Assembly (NCBI GenBank): GCA_020638035.1
Contig: JACKJI010000003.1
Location: 62,001-126,000 of the forward strand
DNA length: 64,000 nucleotides
Origin: Hyphomicrobiaceae bacterium
GTDB lineage: Bacteria; Pseudomonadota; Alphaproteobacteria; Rhizobiales; Hyphomicrobiaceae
Direction of reading: 5' to 3'
Below, piece by piece: positions 1 through 9,660 of the stretch. The position numbers and the translations under genes are program-made. The notes under the pieces were generated by a model, which made no database searches, was not told the origin of the DNA, and saw only the letters and a list, made by a program, of their open reading frames with translations. The number at the start of each line of letters is the position of its first letter. Position 1 is the first letter of the stretch.

Positions 1-436
1 GCGCGTGCATTGCTTGCTGCGGCACAACGAACTTGAACTGTTCTGTGGAAGGAGTTGTTAGGGGTCTCGGAACACGATTGCCAATCGGTTGATCGATTGT
101 ATCGGATTTGGCCGAGGTTCTTCTTAAAGGCAGCGCGAATTTGGCTCTGGCCGTTGTCTTTTAAAATGACATGACGGCATATGATCAGCACGAATGGGTA
201 TTTCATAAATGCATGAGTTGCTTGGATGATTTCACGCAGTCACGTTCCGCTCGACGCATTGTCGAAGAGCCTTGGTATAATTATCCGATAAAGGATTTCG
301 ATAAGCCGAAGCTAATCTGGCCAGGCGAATTTTGCGCGAATATTGAGTAGCTTTTACAGGTGCCTCATACCGCTCTGTAATGGCTTGCTGCGATGCTTGC
401 GTCTCTGTGAGTCTGATCAGCAAGCGGTTTCCCATC
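1..436. other. Left-edge intergenic region
   Basis: No supportable gene, RNA or terminator is visible in this stretch before the TadG-like gene. The DNA is more AT-rich than the coding regions. Short open frames on either strand show no family resemblance. Confidence 0.5.
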
Positions 437-1807
437 ATGAAGACGTACCTGCCCCAAGCCCTCCGGCGCTTTCATAAGGAAGAGCGCGGTACCGCGGCCA
501 TCATGTTCGGGGTTCTGGCCATCCCGATGGTGATGTTCATTGGTTTCGCGGTCGACTACAGCCGTGTGATGGCGGCCGATCACGATCTGCAGGAAGCTGT
601 TGACGCCGCGGCGATCGCTGCTGCCGTCTACAAGGTCGAGAAGCTGTCGTCGTCCTCGAGCACTCAGAGCGACGGGCAGATCTCGCAAACCGAGGGCAAA
701 TCGGTCCGCCAGGTCGCATTGGACTATGTCAACGAGAACTCGGCGCTGCGCTACCTGAAAAATATCGTTCCGGATGCGCGCGAGAGCGGCAATACGCTTA
801 CCGTGGTGGCGAAGGCGCAAGTGCCCTCGACGTTCGCAAGACTCGTCGTCGACAAATTTGACATCGAGGTGCGGGCCAAGACTCGCATGGCCGGCGAACC
901 CATTGCGATGTGCCTGCTCGGTCTCAACAAGACGTCACCGCATACCGTTAAGGCGTGGGGCTCCGGCGAGGTCATCGCAAAGGAGTGCGCCGTGCTTTCA
1001 AACTCCACAAATGATGCCTCGCTCGTCACAGGCGGCAGCGCGACGATGACCGCCAAGGCTTTCTGCGCCGCAGGTGGTGTGTCGGGTGATGCGTTCACAC
1101 CGAAGCCCTATGAGAAGTGCGGTCAACAGCGGGATCCTTACGAGGGCCAGTTGACGAGAGAGGCGCTGAACGCCCAGGGGTACAATGTCCCCGGCGCCTG
1201 TCAGCAGACCGGGTTCGTGGCAAAGAAAGATGAGTCGATCAACGCCAACGGGACCGTGTATTCCTTCTGTGATGGGCTTGAAATCCACTCCAACAAGACA
1301 TTGACGCTCGGTCCCGGCATCTATGTGGTGTTTGGTGAATTGAAGATCGCAGCGCAGGCGACGCTGAAGGCCACGCAGGGAACGACCATCATCCTGGGCG
1401 ACCGGCGGTGGATGCCTGGACAGGAGGATGGATACATCTTCATTCGCGGCGGAGGAAACCTGCTGCTGACGGCTCCGACCTCGGGTCCGACGGCGTCGAT
1501 GGCGATCATTCAACCGACCGTGTCGGATTATACCGGCGGAGTAGAGTGGGCGAACCAGCATACGATCACTGGCGGCGGCACGATCGAGATCGTCGGCAAC
1601 TGGTATACGCCGCAGTCCAAGACGCTGGTCACCGGCAATGGCGAAATCAACGCCGTGTCAGCCTACTTCTCTCTGATCTCCGACTTCGTCGAGGTCGAGG
1701 GCAACGGTACGTTGACCATCCGGGCAGGCGGCGATCCGGAATCCGTGGCAATGACGGCGGTTCCAGGGCGGATGACCACTGGCCGGTTCATTACATTGAT
1801 CGAGTAG
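437..1807 (+). CDS. TadE/TadG-like Flp pilus assembly protein
   Basis: Probable envelope protein of the Flp/Tad pilus system, 456 aa. The N-terminus has a short basic segment, then the typical RGTAAIMFGVLAIPM hydrophobic stretch (residues about 18-38) followed by the DYSR box and an Ala-rich helix (DAAAIAAA), which is the TadE/TadG signature. The remaining roughly 380 residues are a Gly/Thr-rich putative exported domain with scattered cysteines. I placed the start at ATG 437, directly before the basic segment; an in-frame ATG at 380 would add 19 residues that look unlike a leader, and neither start has a convincing ribosome binding site. No other tad genes lie in the window, so this may be an orphan TadG-like protein. 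Family assignment rests on the N-terminal motif only. Confidence 0.75.
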   Translation: MKTYLPQALRRFHKEERGTAAIMFGVLAIPMVMFIGFAVDYSRVMAADHDLQEAVDAAAIAAAVYKVEKLSSSSSTQSDGQISQTEGKSVRQVALDYVNENSALRYLKNIVPDARESGNTLTVVAKAQVPSTFARLVVDKFDIEVRAKTRMAGEPIAMCLLGLNKTSPHTVKAWGSGEVIAKECAVLSNSTNDASLVTGGSATMTAKAFCAAGGVSGDAFTPKPYEKCGQQRDPYEGQLTREALNAQGYNVPGACQQTGFVAKKDESINANGTVYSFCDGLEIHSNKTLTLGPGIYVVFGELKIAAQATLKATQGTTIILGDRRWMPGQEDGYIFIRGGGNLLLTAPTSGPTASMAIIQPTVSDYTGGVEWANQHTITGGGTIEIVGNWYTPQSKTLVTGNGEINAVSAYFSLISDFVEVEGNGTLTIRAGGDPESVAMTAVPGRMTTGRFITLIE

Positions 1808-1931
1808 CGCGCGCTACGACCTCAGAACCAGCAAACGGCGGCACCACATCCTTGTGGTGCCGCTTTTGCTTTTGGCTTGCGCCGGCAGTGGACCTGGGGC
1901 ATGCCTCGCCCATCACCAAGGAGAGCAGATA

Positions 1932-3137
1932 TTGAGCGAGACCTCGCCGGGTTTCGGTGTCTACATTCACTGGCCGTTTTGCGCGCAGAAGTGCCCCTAC
2001 TGCGACTTCAACAGCCATGTGCGCCTCAAAGGGCCGGACCAGGCACGATTTCTGGCCGCCTACAGGCGTGAACTCGATCATGCAGCCGGCATTGTCAGCC
2101 GCACTCCCGCGGTGACCAGCATCTTCATCGGCGGCGGCACGCCCTCGTTGATGGAGCCCGCAACCGTCGCGGGTCTGCTCGATCATATTGCCGGTCTGTG
2201 GTCAGTAGCAAGCGACGCGGAAGTTACGTTGGAGGCCAATCCCGGCAGTGTCGAGGCCAGCCGCTTCGCCGGCTACCGGGCAGCGGGCGTCAACCGCGTC
2301 TCCCTCGGTGTGCAGTCGCTGCGGGATGCGGAGTTGAGGCGTTTGGGGCGCGTTCATTCGGCAGCCGAGGCAAGGGCTGCGATCGACATAGCGCAGCGGA
2401 CGTTTACGCGCATGTCGTTCGATCTAATCTATGCGCGGCCCGGGCAGTCGGTTGCGGAGTGGCGGCAGGAGCTCGGCGAGGCACTCGCGATGGCGGGGGA
2501 GCACCTTTCGCTCTACCAGCTGACGATCGAGCCGGAGACGACATATGCCGCGCTCTATGCTGCGGGCAAGCTCGTCGTGCCCGACACGGATGAGGCGCGG
2601 GTTCTCTACGATGTAACGCAGGAGATCATGGAGCGTGCGGGGCTGCCGGCCTACGAGATATCGAATCACGCGCGGCCGGGGGGTGAGAGCCGTCACAACC
2701 TCACCTATTGGCGTTACGGCAGTTACGTCGGGGTCGGTGCAGGGGCGCACGGGCGGCTCGTGCGCGCAGATGACGGCACTCGCCTCGCCACCGCCACGCA
2801 GCGCAATCCGGAGGCTTGGCTCGCGGCCGTCGAGACCTGCGGGCATGGAATGGTCGAACAGAGCGTGCTCAGCAAGGCGGAACAGGCGGACGAGATGCTG
2901 CTGATGGGCCTACGCATCCGCGAAGGCGTCGATCTGAAACGCCTTCAACGCGAGACAGGGCTCGCACCGCACCCCGCAGCGGTCGAGAAGCTTGTGCGCG
3001 AGGCCCTGATCGTCGGCGATGCCCTGCCGGGGCGCGCTGTAGCGACCGCCACGGGGCGCGCCGTGCTTGACCAGGTCGTGACGCAGCTCAGCGAGCATTT
3101 GGTGCCTGTCGCGTCCCGGCATCTTCCCGCGGCCTGA
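1932..3137 (+). CDS. hemW: Radical SAM heme chaperone HemW
   Basis: HemW is a cytoplasmic radical SAM protein related to oxygen-independent coproporphyrinogen III oxidase; characterised members act as heme chaperones rather than oxidases. The 401-aa product has the radical SAM CxxxCxxC cluster at Cys17, Cys21 and Cys24 (FCAQKCPYC), with one cysteine fewer than true HemN (CxxxCxxCxC), and a GGGTPS motif near residue 70. The start is TTG 1932: AAGGAGAG ends about 6 nt upstream, and the HemW family begins just before the GVYIHWPF motif. A longer in-frame start at 1854 would add an implausible hydrophobic leader. Expression of several cytochromes (DsrM, DsrJ) in this organism implies high heme demand, but linkage here is probably incidental. 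Confidence 0.9.
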   Translation: MSETSPGFGVYIHWPFCAQKCPYCDFNSHVRLKGPDQARFLAAYRRELDHAAGIVSRTPAVTSIFIGGGTPSLMEPATVAGLLDHIAGLWSVASDAEVTLEANPGSVEASRFAGYRAAGVNRVSLGVQSLRDAELRRLGRVHSAAEARAAIDIAQRTFTRMSFDLIYARPGQSVAEWRQELGEALAMAGEHLSLYQLTIEPETTYAALYAAGKLVVPDTDEARVLYDVTQEIMERAGLPAYEISNHARPGGESRHNLTYWRYGSYVGVGAGAHGRLVRADDGTRLATATQRNPEAWLAAVETCGHGMVEQSVLSKAEQADEMLLMGLRIREGVDLKRLQRETGLAPHPAAVEKLVREALIVGDALPGRAVATATGRAVLDQVVTQLSEHLVPVASRHLPAA

Positions 3138-3209
3138 ATTTGCCACTAAATGGGCGGGCCGTTCGGCCAGAGCGCGCGGACGGCAACACAACACTGCGGA
3201 CGAGATCAC

Positions 3210-3791
3210 ATGCTGCGCCGATTCTACGACTGGACGATGGGCCTTGCCGAGAACCGCCATGCGGGGTCTGCCCTGTTTGCGGTGTCGTTCATCGAGAGTT
3301 CGTTCTTCCCGATACCGCCCGACGTCATGCTCATTCCGATGGTCCTCGCGCAGCGCGCCAAGGCATGGTTTTATGCCGCCATCGCGACAGTCGGCTCGGT
3401 GATCGGCGGCTTCTTCGGCTATGCGATCGGCTTTTTCCTGTTCGAGCAGGTGGCAAAGCCGCTGCTGTCGTTCTACGGGTATCTCGACAAGTTCGCGACG
3501 TTCGCCTCGCAATACAACGATTACGGCGCCTGGATCGTGCTGTTTGCCGGCATAACCCCGTTTCCCTACAAGGTGATCACCATCGCCAGTGGAGCAACGG
3601 CGCTCAATCTCGCAATCTTTGGTCTCGCCAGCGTGGTTGCGCGCGGATTGCGGTTCTATGTCGTTGCCGCTCTGCTCTACTGGTTCGGGCCGCCGATCCG
3701 CGCCTTCATCGAGGAGCGGCTAGGTCTGGTGCTGACGGTATTTCTCGTGTTGCTCTTCGGCGGGTTCCTGGCGATCAGGTTTTTCGTGTAG
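3210..3791 (+). CDS. DedA/VTT-family (YqaA-like) membrane protein
   Basis: A 193-aa inner-membrane protein of the VTT/SNARE-associated (DedA, YqaA branch) superfamily, members of which are linked to lipid scrambling and membrane homeostasis. Recognisable features are the FIESSFFPIPPDVMLIP segment near residues 28-45 (the re-entrant loop motif E..F.P.P.D), a G-rich GSVIGGFFGYAIGF helix, and a second re-entrant motif FAGITPFPYKVITIASG near residues 114-130. The start is ATG 3210; an upstream in-frame start adds only polar residues. It lies 72 bp after hemW and 59 bp before dsbB on the same strand. The substrate is unknown. Confidence 0.8.
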   Translation: MLRRFYDWTMGLAENRHAGSALFAVSFIESSFFPIPPDVMLIPMVLAQRAKAWFYAAIATVGSVIGGFFGYAIGFFLFEQVAKPLLSFYGYLDKFATFASQYNDYGAWIVLFAGITPFPYKVITIASGATALNLAIFGLASVVARGLRFYVVAALLYWFGPPIRAFIEERLGLVLTVFLVLLFGGFLAIRFFV

Positions 3792-3850
3792 CGTGGTCTA
3801 AGCGGTACGGCGCGCGGGTGGCGTGGGCTTAACAAGGCGAAGAGACGACT

Positions 3851-4372
3851 GTGGCAACTCATGTGACACGGGTGACGGGAAGCGAAGCCTACCGGATCGG
3901 AGGAGCGCTGCTGCTCCTGGCGATTGCGGCCATCCTGACAGCTTTCGGTTTCGAGCATATCGGCGGCTATCGGCCGTGCGAGCTCTGTTTGATGCAGCGT
4001 TGGGCCTACTATTTTGCGATCCCCGCCGCGTTTGCGGGAATGGCGTTGGTGAGTGCGGAGCAAGGTAAGCTCGCCGCACTCGTATTCTTCACGATCGCAC
4101 TCGCATTCCTTGGCAACGCGGGGCTCGGGGTCTATCAGGCCGGCGCGGAATGGAAGCTGTGGGCCGGGCCGGCGACGTGTACCGGGCAGCAGTCGGTCGC
4201 GACGGACGCGCGCAGCCTCATTGAGGCAATGAAAGCAACCAACGTCGTGCGGTGTGACGAGGCGCAGATCAGGATTCTTTTCCTCTCTTTCGCCGGTTGG
4301 AACGCGATTATCTCGTTGTTGCTGTTCGCAGCAGGTCTGAAGGCGGCATTTGCCGCAGCCGACCAACGCTGA
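3851..4372 (+). CDS. dsbB: Disulfide bond formation protein DsbB family
   Basis: DsbB reoxidises DsbA-type thiol oxidases in the periplasm and passes electrons to membrane quinones. The 173-aa product has four predicted membrane helices and the diagnostic PCELCLMQR motif with the CxxC pair at Cys43/Cys46, followed in the second periplasmic loop by Cys110 and Cys135, the second redox pair. The start is GTG 3851; AAGGCGAAGAG upstream is a moderate ribosome binding site. No dsbA is adjacent. The length is typical of the alphaproteobacterial DsbB branch. Confidence 0.88.
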   Translation: MATHVTRVTGSEAYRIGGALLLLAIAAILTAFGFEHIGGYRPCELCLMQRWAYYFAIPAAFAGMALVSAEQGKLAALVFFTIALAFLGNAGLGVYQAGAEWKLWAGPATCTGQQSVATDARSLIEAMKATNVVRCDEAQIRILFLSFAGWNAIISLLLFAAGLKAAFAAADQR

Positions 4373-5393
4373 CGGCGGCTTCTCGGCCCCACGCCAGCGC
4401 GGATAGATATTATCCACAACCTTTCGATCCCTCGTGACGGCAGCAGCGTGCTGCAATGAGCCCGGAAACACGGCGTGTTTCCGCTCGGCGCTGATGCTGT
4501 TCACCTGCGGTCAAGCAAAATTTCATCCCCCCGTCTACGTTCGGCCCAGTCGTCGCCCAAATGTCACGGTTTATTCTCCTTGTTCGCGGGACACGGACGG
4601 CGAGCGGGTTGAGCAGGGCACCAGCGAGTGCCGCCAATACCGACCGCATCGGACCTGCGATGGCGTCAGGGAGCGCGTGGTTCTTGTGTTGCGTCGTTCT
4701 CCCAAACCGGATGCGTACCGCCGGTTTCAAGTTTCAGCGTCGTTGCCCAGTAGCGTCGGGGTGTCCCTGTTCGATTTGGTTGAGTACCGCGTTTGTAGCG
4801 TTGCGTTGCGTCCGGTTCCAGTTGCGTCCCTGTAGCGTTGTGCGTTCAACCCCGATCAAAAGAGGCTAGCGCCTCTTTCGCGATCCAGGCGAGCGGCTCG
4901 TTGTCCGTCTCGCGTCGTTTCGAGCGGCTCGCCCACTCGCATCGTCATGTCATCGGGGAAGTTGCGTCGGGTCTTGTGAAGTGTCGCGTCCCATGGAGTT
5001 GCGTCGCGTTACGTCGAGGTATCAGCGTGGATGGTGAAGAGTGCCAGTGGGCAAGTCTGCACGAGGTCGTTGGAGAGCTGTTGAAATCGCTGCATCCGGG
5101 CATCGGAGCGCAGTCGACCGAACGGCTACAGGCAGCGGAGTAGGTTGCCTACGGCAGTAGAGAATTTCGGAGCCGCGTGCGGCGGCTCGCAGACGAGACG
5201 GCAAGCATGTTCAGCATCTGAGCTGTCCTCATCGAGGTGGTGCATTTTGCGGTGCTGCGTAGTGCCACCATGGTGCTGGATATGCTTGCCACTGTTGCTT
5301 GCGTCGATGTCGGCGGCCTGAGATGACCGCCATAGCCAAATGCGCGTCAGCCGCGTTCCCCCCAAGCGGTATGACGGGAATTGAGGAGGTCGT
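4373..5393. other. Roughly 1-kb stretch without a supportable gene
   Basis: Open frames exist on both strands but none resembles a known family, and none has a good ribosome binding site with protein-like composition. The stretch from 4790 to 5020 is rich in short GTTGCGTC-like words and could be decayed sequence. No tRNA, IS end or clear terminator was seen. Confidence 0.4.
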
Positions 5394-5612
5394 TTGATGA
5401 TCCCCCAGTATATCAACCCGATGCAGTGGCACGAGGCGATGGGCATCGCCCGGCAATCGTGCGCGCGGGTTTTCCGCGATGGCGGAACCCCGACGGACGC
5501 GCTCAAGGCGTTCGGGCTCGGCAGTAGGAATGCGCAGGATACGAGTTGGGACCGCGTCGTCTGCCTCGTAGCGCAATCCCTTTGCAGCAAGCCGGCACGT
5601 CGAGCGGCGTGA
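5394..5612 (+). CDS. Small hypothetical protein, 72 aa
   Basis: An unrecognised short protein. Support comes from an almost perfect ribosome binding site (GAGGAGGT ending about 8 nt before ATG 5394) and a soluble, ordered-looking first half (GIARQSCARVFRDGG, then DALKAFGLG). The last 20 residues contain two cysteines and a basic end. There is no signal peptide or membrane segment. It is isolated between noncoding stretches. It could also be the intact 5' part of a frameshifted longer gene. Confidence 0.45.
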   Translation: MMIPQYINPMQWHEAMGIARQSCARVFRDGGTPTDALKAFGLGSRNAQDTSWDRVVCLVAQSLCSKPARRAA

Positions 5613-6124
5613 GCAGGCGCGTGCTGCGCCGGGGTGCTCCCGATTACTCCAAACGCCGATTTCGAGGTCTTTGATCAGGACTTCCAGCGGTCTGCTTGTA
5701 TGGCCGAGACGAAGCGTACGTAACGGCATTGCGGCGATCGAAGGGCGCGTTCCAAGACACCAGAGCGTGGTTGCCATCAAAATGGGTGCAACCGCGCTCT
5801 TCTTTTTTCCGAGAGCATTAATCTCCAACACGGCACCGGCGCAGGTCAGCAATACCGGCCAATAACTTGGCTCACGCATCCGCCAATTTGGCAGGCATCA
5901 TGTCAATTTGTCAGGGACGCCACCTGAAGGACGGCATCGGTTGGCTGCCCTTGATGGCCAACAGCAAGATTCTATTCGTCTTTCTCAAGCGCACGCACGC
6001 GGCACAGCGTTTGCGAGGCAAATCCTATGGTTAACGGCGAATCGACCTCCGGGGCGAGTTAGAGGCTCTCCTGGCATGGGGGCTCGTCGGTTGCCGAATG
6101 TCGAGAAATCAGGAGGTTTATTTC
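5613..6124. other. Intergenic region upstream of Met/Gly-repeat gene
   Basis: About 500 bp with no supportable gene. Open frames here overlap on both strands and look like random reading of GC-rich sequence. Any promoter for the repeat-protein gene at 6125 should lie in the right part, but I could not identify clear boxes. Confidence 0.4.
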
Positions 6125-6781
6125 ATGTCGCAGAAGGTCAGGATGGCGGGCGCAGTGCTGCTGTCGTGTCTGATGGCAAGCACGGCCAGCGGACAGCAGG
6201 GTATGGGCGGTATGTCTGGCATGCAGGGCATGGACGGTATGGGCGGTATGTCCGGGATGTCAGGCATGGGTGGAATGTCCGGAATGGGCGGCATGAGCGG
6301 CATGTCCGGGATGCAGGGCATGGGCGGTCAGCGCGGCATGGGCGGTATGTCCGGGATGTCGGGCATGGGTGGCATGTCTGGAATGGGCGGCATGAGCGGC
6401 ATGTCCGGGATGCAGGGCATGGGCGGTCAGCGCGGCATGGGCGGTATGTCCGGAATGTCAGGCATGGGTGGCATGTCTGGAATGGGCGGCATGGGTGGCA
6501 TGTCCGGAATGGGCGGCATGAGCGGCATGTCCGGGATGCAGGGCATGGGCGGTCAGCACGGCATGGGCGGTATGTCCGGAATGTCGGGCATGGGTGGCAT
6601 GTCTGGAATGGGCGGCATGAGTGGCATGTCCGGGATGCAGGGCATGGGCGGCCAGCAAGGCATGGGCGGTATGTCTGGAATGTCGGGTATGAGCGGCATG
6701 GCCGGCATGAGCGGCTCGACGGGTCAGACGAACAAGGTCACGAAAAAGAAGAAGAAAAAGAGGAAGAACCGGAGGCGCTGA
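6125..6781 (+). CDS. Secreted Met/Gly-rich repeat protein (GMGGMSGM repeats)
   Basis: A 218-aa low-complexity exported protein of unknown function. ATG 6125 follows AGGAGG at 6111-6116. Residues 1-23 form a signal peptide (basic start, AGAVLLSCLMASTASG). The rest is almost entirely Gly, Met and Ser arranged as GMGGMSGM units, grouped in blocks of about 33 residues that end in QGMGGQR, QGMGGQH or QGMGGQQ. The C-terminus switches abruptly to a Lys/Arg tail (KKKKKKRKNRRR). A shorter relative is encoded on the minus strand at 11967-12374. Met-rich exported proteins can bind Cu(I) or act as oxidant sinks, but this function is speculation here. The open frame on the other strand across the repeats is a mirror artefact. 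Confidence 0.75.
   Translation: MSQKVRMAGAVLLSCLMASTASGQQGMGGMSGMQGMDGMGGMSGMSGMGGMSGMGGMSGMSGMQGMGGQRGMGGMSGMSGMGGMSGMGGMSGMSGMQGMGGQRGMGGMSGMSGMGGMSGMGGMGGMSGMGGMSGMSGMQGMGGQHGMGGMSGMSGMGGMSGMGGMSGMSGMQGMGGQQGMGGMSGMSGMSGMAGMSGSTGQTNKVTKKKKKKRKNRRR
6244..6681 (+). repeat. Tandem repeats coding Met/Gly blocks
   Basis: About four imperfect copies of a 99-bp coding unit (one copy extended by 27 bp) inside the secreted repeat protein. The copies differ mostly at synonymous positions, which points to selection on the peptide. Such arrays may vary in length between strains. Confidence 0.7.
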
Positions 6782-6806
6782 GACGTCTTTCCTGAGGATG
6801 CAAGGC

Positions 6807-6838
6807 GGCTGCCGTGACAGGATGACTGCGCGGCAGCC
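6807..6838 (+). terminator. Hairpin after Met/Gly-repeat gene
   Basis: GGCTGCCG and CGGCAGCC form an 8-bp inverted repeat 26 bp after the stop codon. There is no T-tract, so intrinsic termination is uncertain. Confidence 0.35.
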
Positions 6839-7049
6839 GATTGCCGGTAAGGGTCAAGATGTACGGCGGGTCATGTCCACGCCACGGGGCGCAGGGCTCC
6901 CTAAGGCCACTGGCTCGAGCAACCGGACAGAGATGCGAAAGAGGCGCACCGCTCCAAAAACCGGGCAAAGGCTGCGCGCGCGACCGGTGACGGGAGGTCG
7001 CTTGGCGCGGTAACGTGGCTGCCGTTGTTTTGTGCTTTTGGCAGCCTTC

Positions 7050-7889
7050 ATGACACGTACCAGCCTCAACCGGACACTCCGGCGCGCCTATGTCATTCTC
7101 GGGTTCGTGCTGGTCATTGCTTTGGTGGCAAGATTGTCCGACCACATCCCTGGCTTGTCGGGGTCGGGCGCCGAGCAGATCCTCAAGGACATCTACGACT
7201 ACCTCAAAGACATGGCGCTGGTTCTTGTCACCGTGGTCGCCGCCTATCTTGCCAACGTCTTCCAGAAGCGCTCCAAATTCGTGGAAAGCCTGGAGCAGGA
7301 ATGGCGCGGGATCGTGACCACCAAGACCGCGCTGGTCAGTTACTGCGACCGTCCCTATCCCTCGCTCGAAGACTATCTGAAGGCCTATTGCCGCATCTCC
7401 GAGACGATCGACAACATGCGGATCGTCTACCGCAATGCCGGAGAGACCGACAAGATCGTCGGGCTCTATCCCTACGCCCCGCTCCATGACATGCGCCGGG
7501 CGCTGCAGTGGCTCGACCCGCGCAAGAAGCCCAATACGGCGGCATCGGAACGCAAACTTGCGCAGGATGCGATCCTGCAATCGTTCGCAGCTCTTCGAGA
7601 GAACTTCCTCGAGGAGCTCGACCTGGAGGAGCCGCGCCATCCCCTGCTCATCTCAGGTGGCAGGCGACTGAAGCGACCGGGGGCCAAACGGGCGGCGAGG
7701 TCCGAGCAGGAACGGCAGCGCAAGAGGCAGGACGGCGAACCGCAGGCGCGCCCGGATGTCGATACGCTGCTGTCTCATCTCTATTACGACGAGCAGCAGA
7801 GCGACGCGCGTAACGGCCAGGCCAATGGTGGCAGCAACGGTAGCATCACCGGCAAGGCGGCGGCTCAGGCGCGCCGACCGGACGTGTAG
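7050..7889 (+). CDS. Membrane protein of unknown function
   Basis: A 279-aa protein I do not recognise. Two predicted membrane helices lie near the N-terminus (VILGFVLVIALVARL at about 11-25 and ALVLVTVVAAYLANVF at about 50-65). A soluble region of about 140 residues follows, with an aromatic/Tyr-rich stretch (YCDRPYPSLEDYLKAYCR). The C-terminus is basic and probably disordered, rich in Arg, Lys, Gln, Asn and Gly. The start is ATG 7050; a start at 7032 adds six residues. The last 25 bp overlap the convergent J-domain gene, so the two genes probably share a compact termination zone. Confidence 0.65.
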   Translation: MTRTSLNRTLRRAYVILGFVLVIALVARLSDHIPGLSGSGAEQILKDIYDYLKDMALVLVTVVAAYLANVFQKRSKFVESLEQEWRGIVTTKTALVSYCDRPYPSLEDYLKAYCRISETIDNMRIVYRNAGETDKIVGLYPYAPLHDMRRALQWLDPRKKPNTAASERKLAQDAILQSFAALRENFLEELDLEEPRHPLLISGGRRLKRPGAKRAARSEQERQRKRQDGEPQARPDVDTLLSHLYYDEQQSDARNGQANGGSNGSITGKAAAQARRPDV

Positions 7890-8404
7890 ACCGGCTCGTT
7901 GACGGCCGCGACGCGGCGAGTTGCTGCCCGGTTGGCGCCCTGAAGCGCCTGGAAGGCGAGATTGATGCGGCGTGCCATGCCCGCGAGGTAGTCGCTCACT
8001 TCCGGGGGCAGATCGGCGGTCGCATAGCGGTCGGGATGGTATTTCTTTGCGAGAGATACGTAGGCCCGGTGGATCTCCTCGTAGGTCGCGGTGACCGGGA
8101 CTCCCAGCGTTTGGTGCGGATCAAAGCCGTCGTTCGATGTCGCCGTGCCGCGCAGGTTCGTAACGCCCGGCACTTTCACGAACCGGATGCCGCGGATGGC
8201 GGACTTGGCGACAAGCGCGGGCTCCATTCCGTAGGAGCGAAATTCGACGAATACCGCCGGACCGTTGAGCACTTCGTGGACCGGGCGGGATTGCGGTACC
8301 AGCAGGTCGCCCTTGATGATCGAATGGTCGTCGAGGGTCAGCTCGACCGGCACCGGGACGCTCTGGCTCTGAATCATGCTGTCGACGCGTGTGCGCTCGA
8401 ACAT
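7865..8404 (-). CDS. J-domain (DnaJ-like) protein
   Basis: A 179-aa co-chaperone-like protein. The C-terminal half is a J-domain (about residues 95-155) starting with TLGVPVTATYEEIHRAYVSLAKKYHPDRY and containing the essential HPD tripeptide at residues 123-125, which activates the Hsp70 ATPase. The N-terminal half (about residues 1-80) is a small beta-rich region (VPVELTLDDHSIIKGDLLVP) of the kind seen before J-domains in several alphaproteobacterial proteins. There is no zinc-finger or C-terminal DnaJ domain, so this is a type III J-protein. Its 3' end overlaps the convergent membrane-protein gene by 25 bp. Confidence 0.85.
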   Translation of the reverse strand: MFERTRVDSMIQSQSVPVPVELTLDDHSIIKGDLLVPQSRPVHEVLNGPAVFVEFRSYGMEPALVAKSAIRGIRFVKVPGVTNLRGTATSNDGFDPHQTLGVPVTATYEEIHRAYVSLAKKYHPDRYATADLPPEVSDYLAGMARRINLAFQALQGANRAATRRVAAVNEPVYTSGRRA

Positions 8405-8559
8405 CGATCCGTCTCCCTGATGAACAAGTGTGCCGAACTGGAACAGCTTGGCTCGGTCACTCCCCTAAGGTGGCAAGAAGCGTGCTAGAGCCTGATCGCC
8501 TGAAATGGAAACGCTTGGGCTTCCATCGAGGGCGTGAATCAGTCTCTCAAACAAGATCT

Positions 8560-8613
8560 TAGAGCAGGCCACGATCGTGGAAGTGTTTCCACAAAAGTCG
8601 GCCCTGCTCTAGA
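8560..8613. repeat. TAGAGC palindromic repeat element interrupted by IS
   Basis: A palindrome begins TAGAGCAGGCC and ends GGCCCTGCTCTAGA (one bulged base), with an inner hairpin GTGGAA/TTCCAC. It resembles the TAGAGC...GCTCTA intergenic elements scattered through Rhizobiales genomes; a related copy lies at 36450-36490. Its right end TCTAGA is the target site duplicated by the IS481 element. Confidence 0.65.
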
Positions 8614-9660
8614 TGTGAACTTTCAGGAGGTTGTCCATTCGATCCAGCCGAGGTCATCTGATGTCGCCAAAACGTCAGTGATTCCCGGAGCATCGAATGG
8701 ACGTTCACAAGAATGCATGCCTGACCCCGCGCGGTCGAGAGCAGTTGGTACGCGCCGTTGTTGATGATGGCCTCTCCAAGGCCGAAGCCGCTCGCCGCTT
8801 CAATACAACGCCCAAGACCGTTGCCAAGTGGGTGATCCGCTTCCAGGCCAACGGCGTCGATGGTCTGCGCGACCGCTCCTCCAGGCCCCTCTCATTGCCG
8901 AGCCTGACCCCGCTCGCCACCTGCGATGCCGTTGAAGACTTGCGCCGCCAGCGCCGCACGCAGGCCGCCATCGCATTCGAGTTGGGCCTGTCGCCAGCCA
9001 CTGTCAGCCGCATTCTCAAGCGCCGAGGCCTGAGCCTTCTGTCCTCGCTCGAGCCCGCCGAACCCAGACCGCGCTACGAGCGCGCCACGCCCGGTGAGAT
9101 CATCCACATCGACATCAAGAAGCTCGGTCGCTTCAATGCCATAGGCCACCGCATCACGGGAGATCGAAGGGGGCAATCAAACCAGCGGCAGAACGGCACT
9201 GCGCCGGGATGGGAATTTGTTCACGTCGCCATCGACGACCACTCACGTATCGCCTTCAGCCAGATCAAACCGAGCGAGAAAAAGGAGCCGGCAGTGGCCC
9301 ATCTCAAAGCCGCCGTCGCCTACTACAGACGCCTCGGCATCAAGGTCGAGCGCGTCATGACCGATAACGGCAGTTGCTACAAATCCATGCTCTGGGCGCG
9401 CACCTGCCAGGAACTGGGCATCAAGCACATCCGCACCAAGCCCTATACGCCGCAGACCAACGGAAAAGCCGAACGGTTCATCCAGACGGCCCTGCGAGAA
9501 TGGGCATATGCGACCGCGTTTGAAACCTCAAACCAGCGACGCGACGAGTTGCCAAGATGGCTGCACCGCTACAACTGGCACCGCCCGCATGCTAGCCTCG
9601 GCGGAAAGCCACCCATCAGCCGCCTCGGACTGATCAGGAACAACCTCTTGAGGTATCACA
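8614..9660 (+). mobile_element. IS481-family insertion sequence (complete)
   Basis: A 1047-bp element with imperfect terminal inverted repeats. The left end begins TGTGAACTTTCAGGAGGTTG and the right end, read as reverse complement, begins TGTGATACCTCAAGAGGTTG; about 18 of the first 23 positions match without gaps. The element starts TGT and ends ACA, as usual for the family. It is flanked by the 6-bp direct repeat TCTAGA (8608-8613 and 9661-9666). It encodes one intact DDE transposase and sits at the edge of a palindromic repeat. Confidence 0.88.

Noticed and set aside
5229..5879. Minus-strand 216-aa open frame
   Set aside because: No ribosome binding site or family similarity; it opposes a better-supported small gene at 5394.
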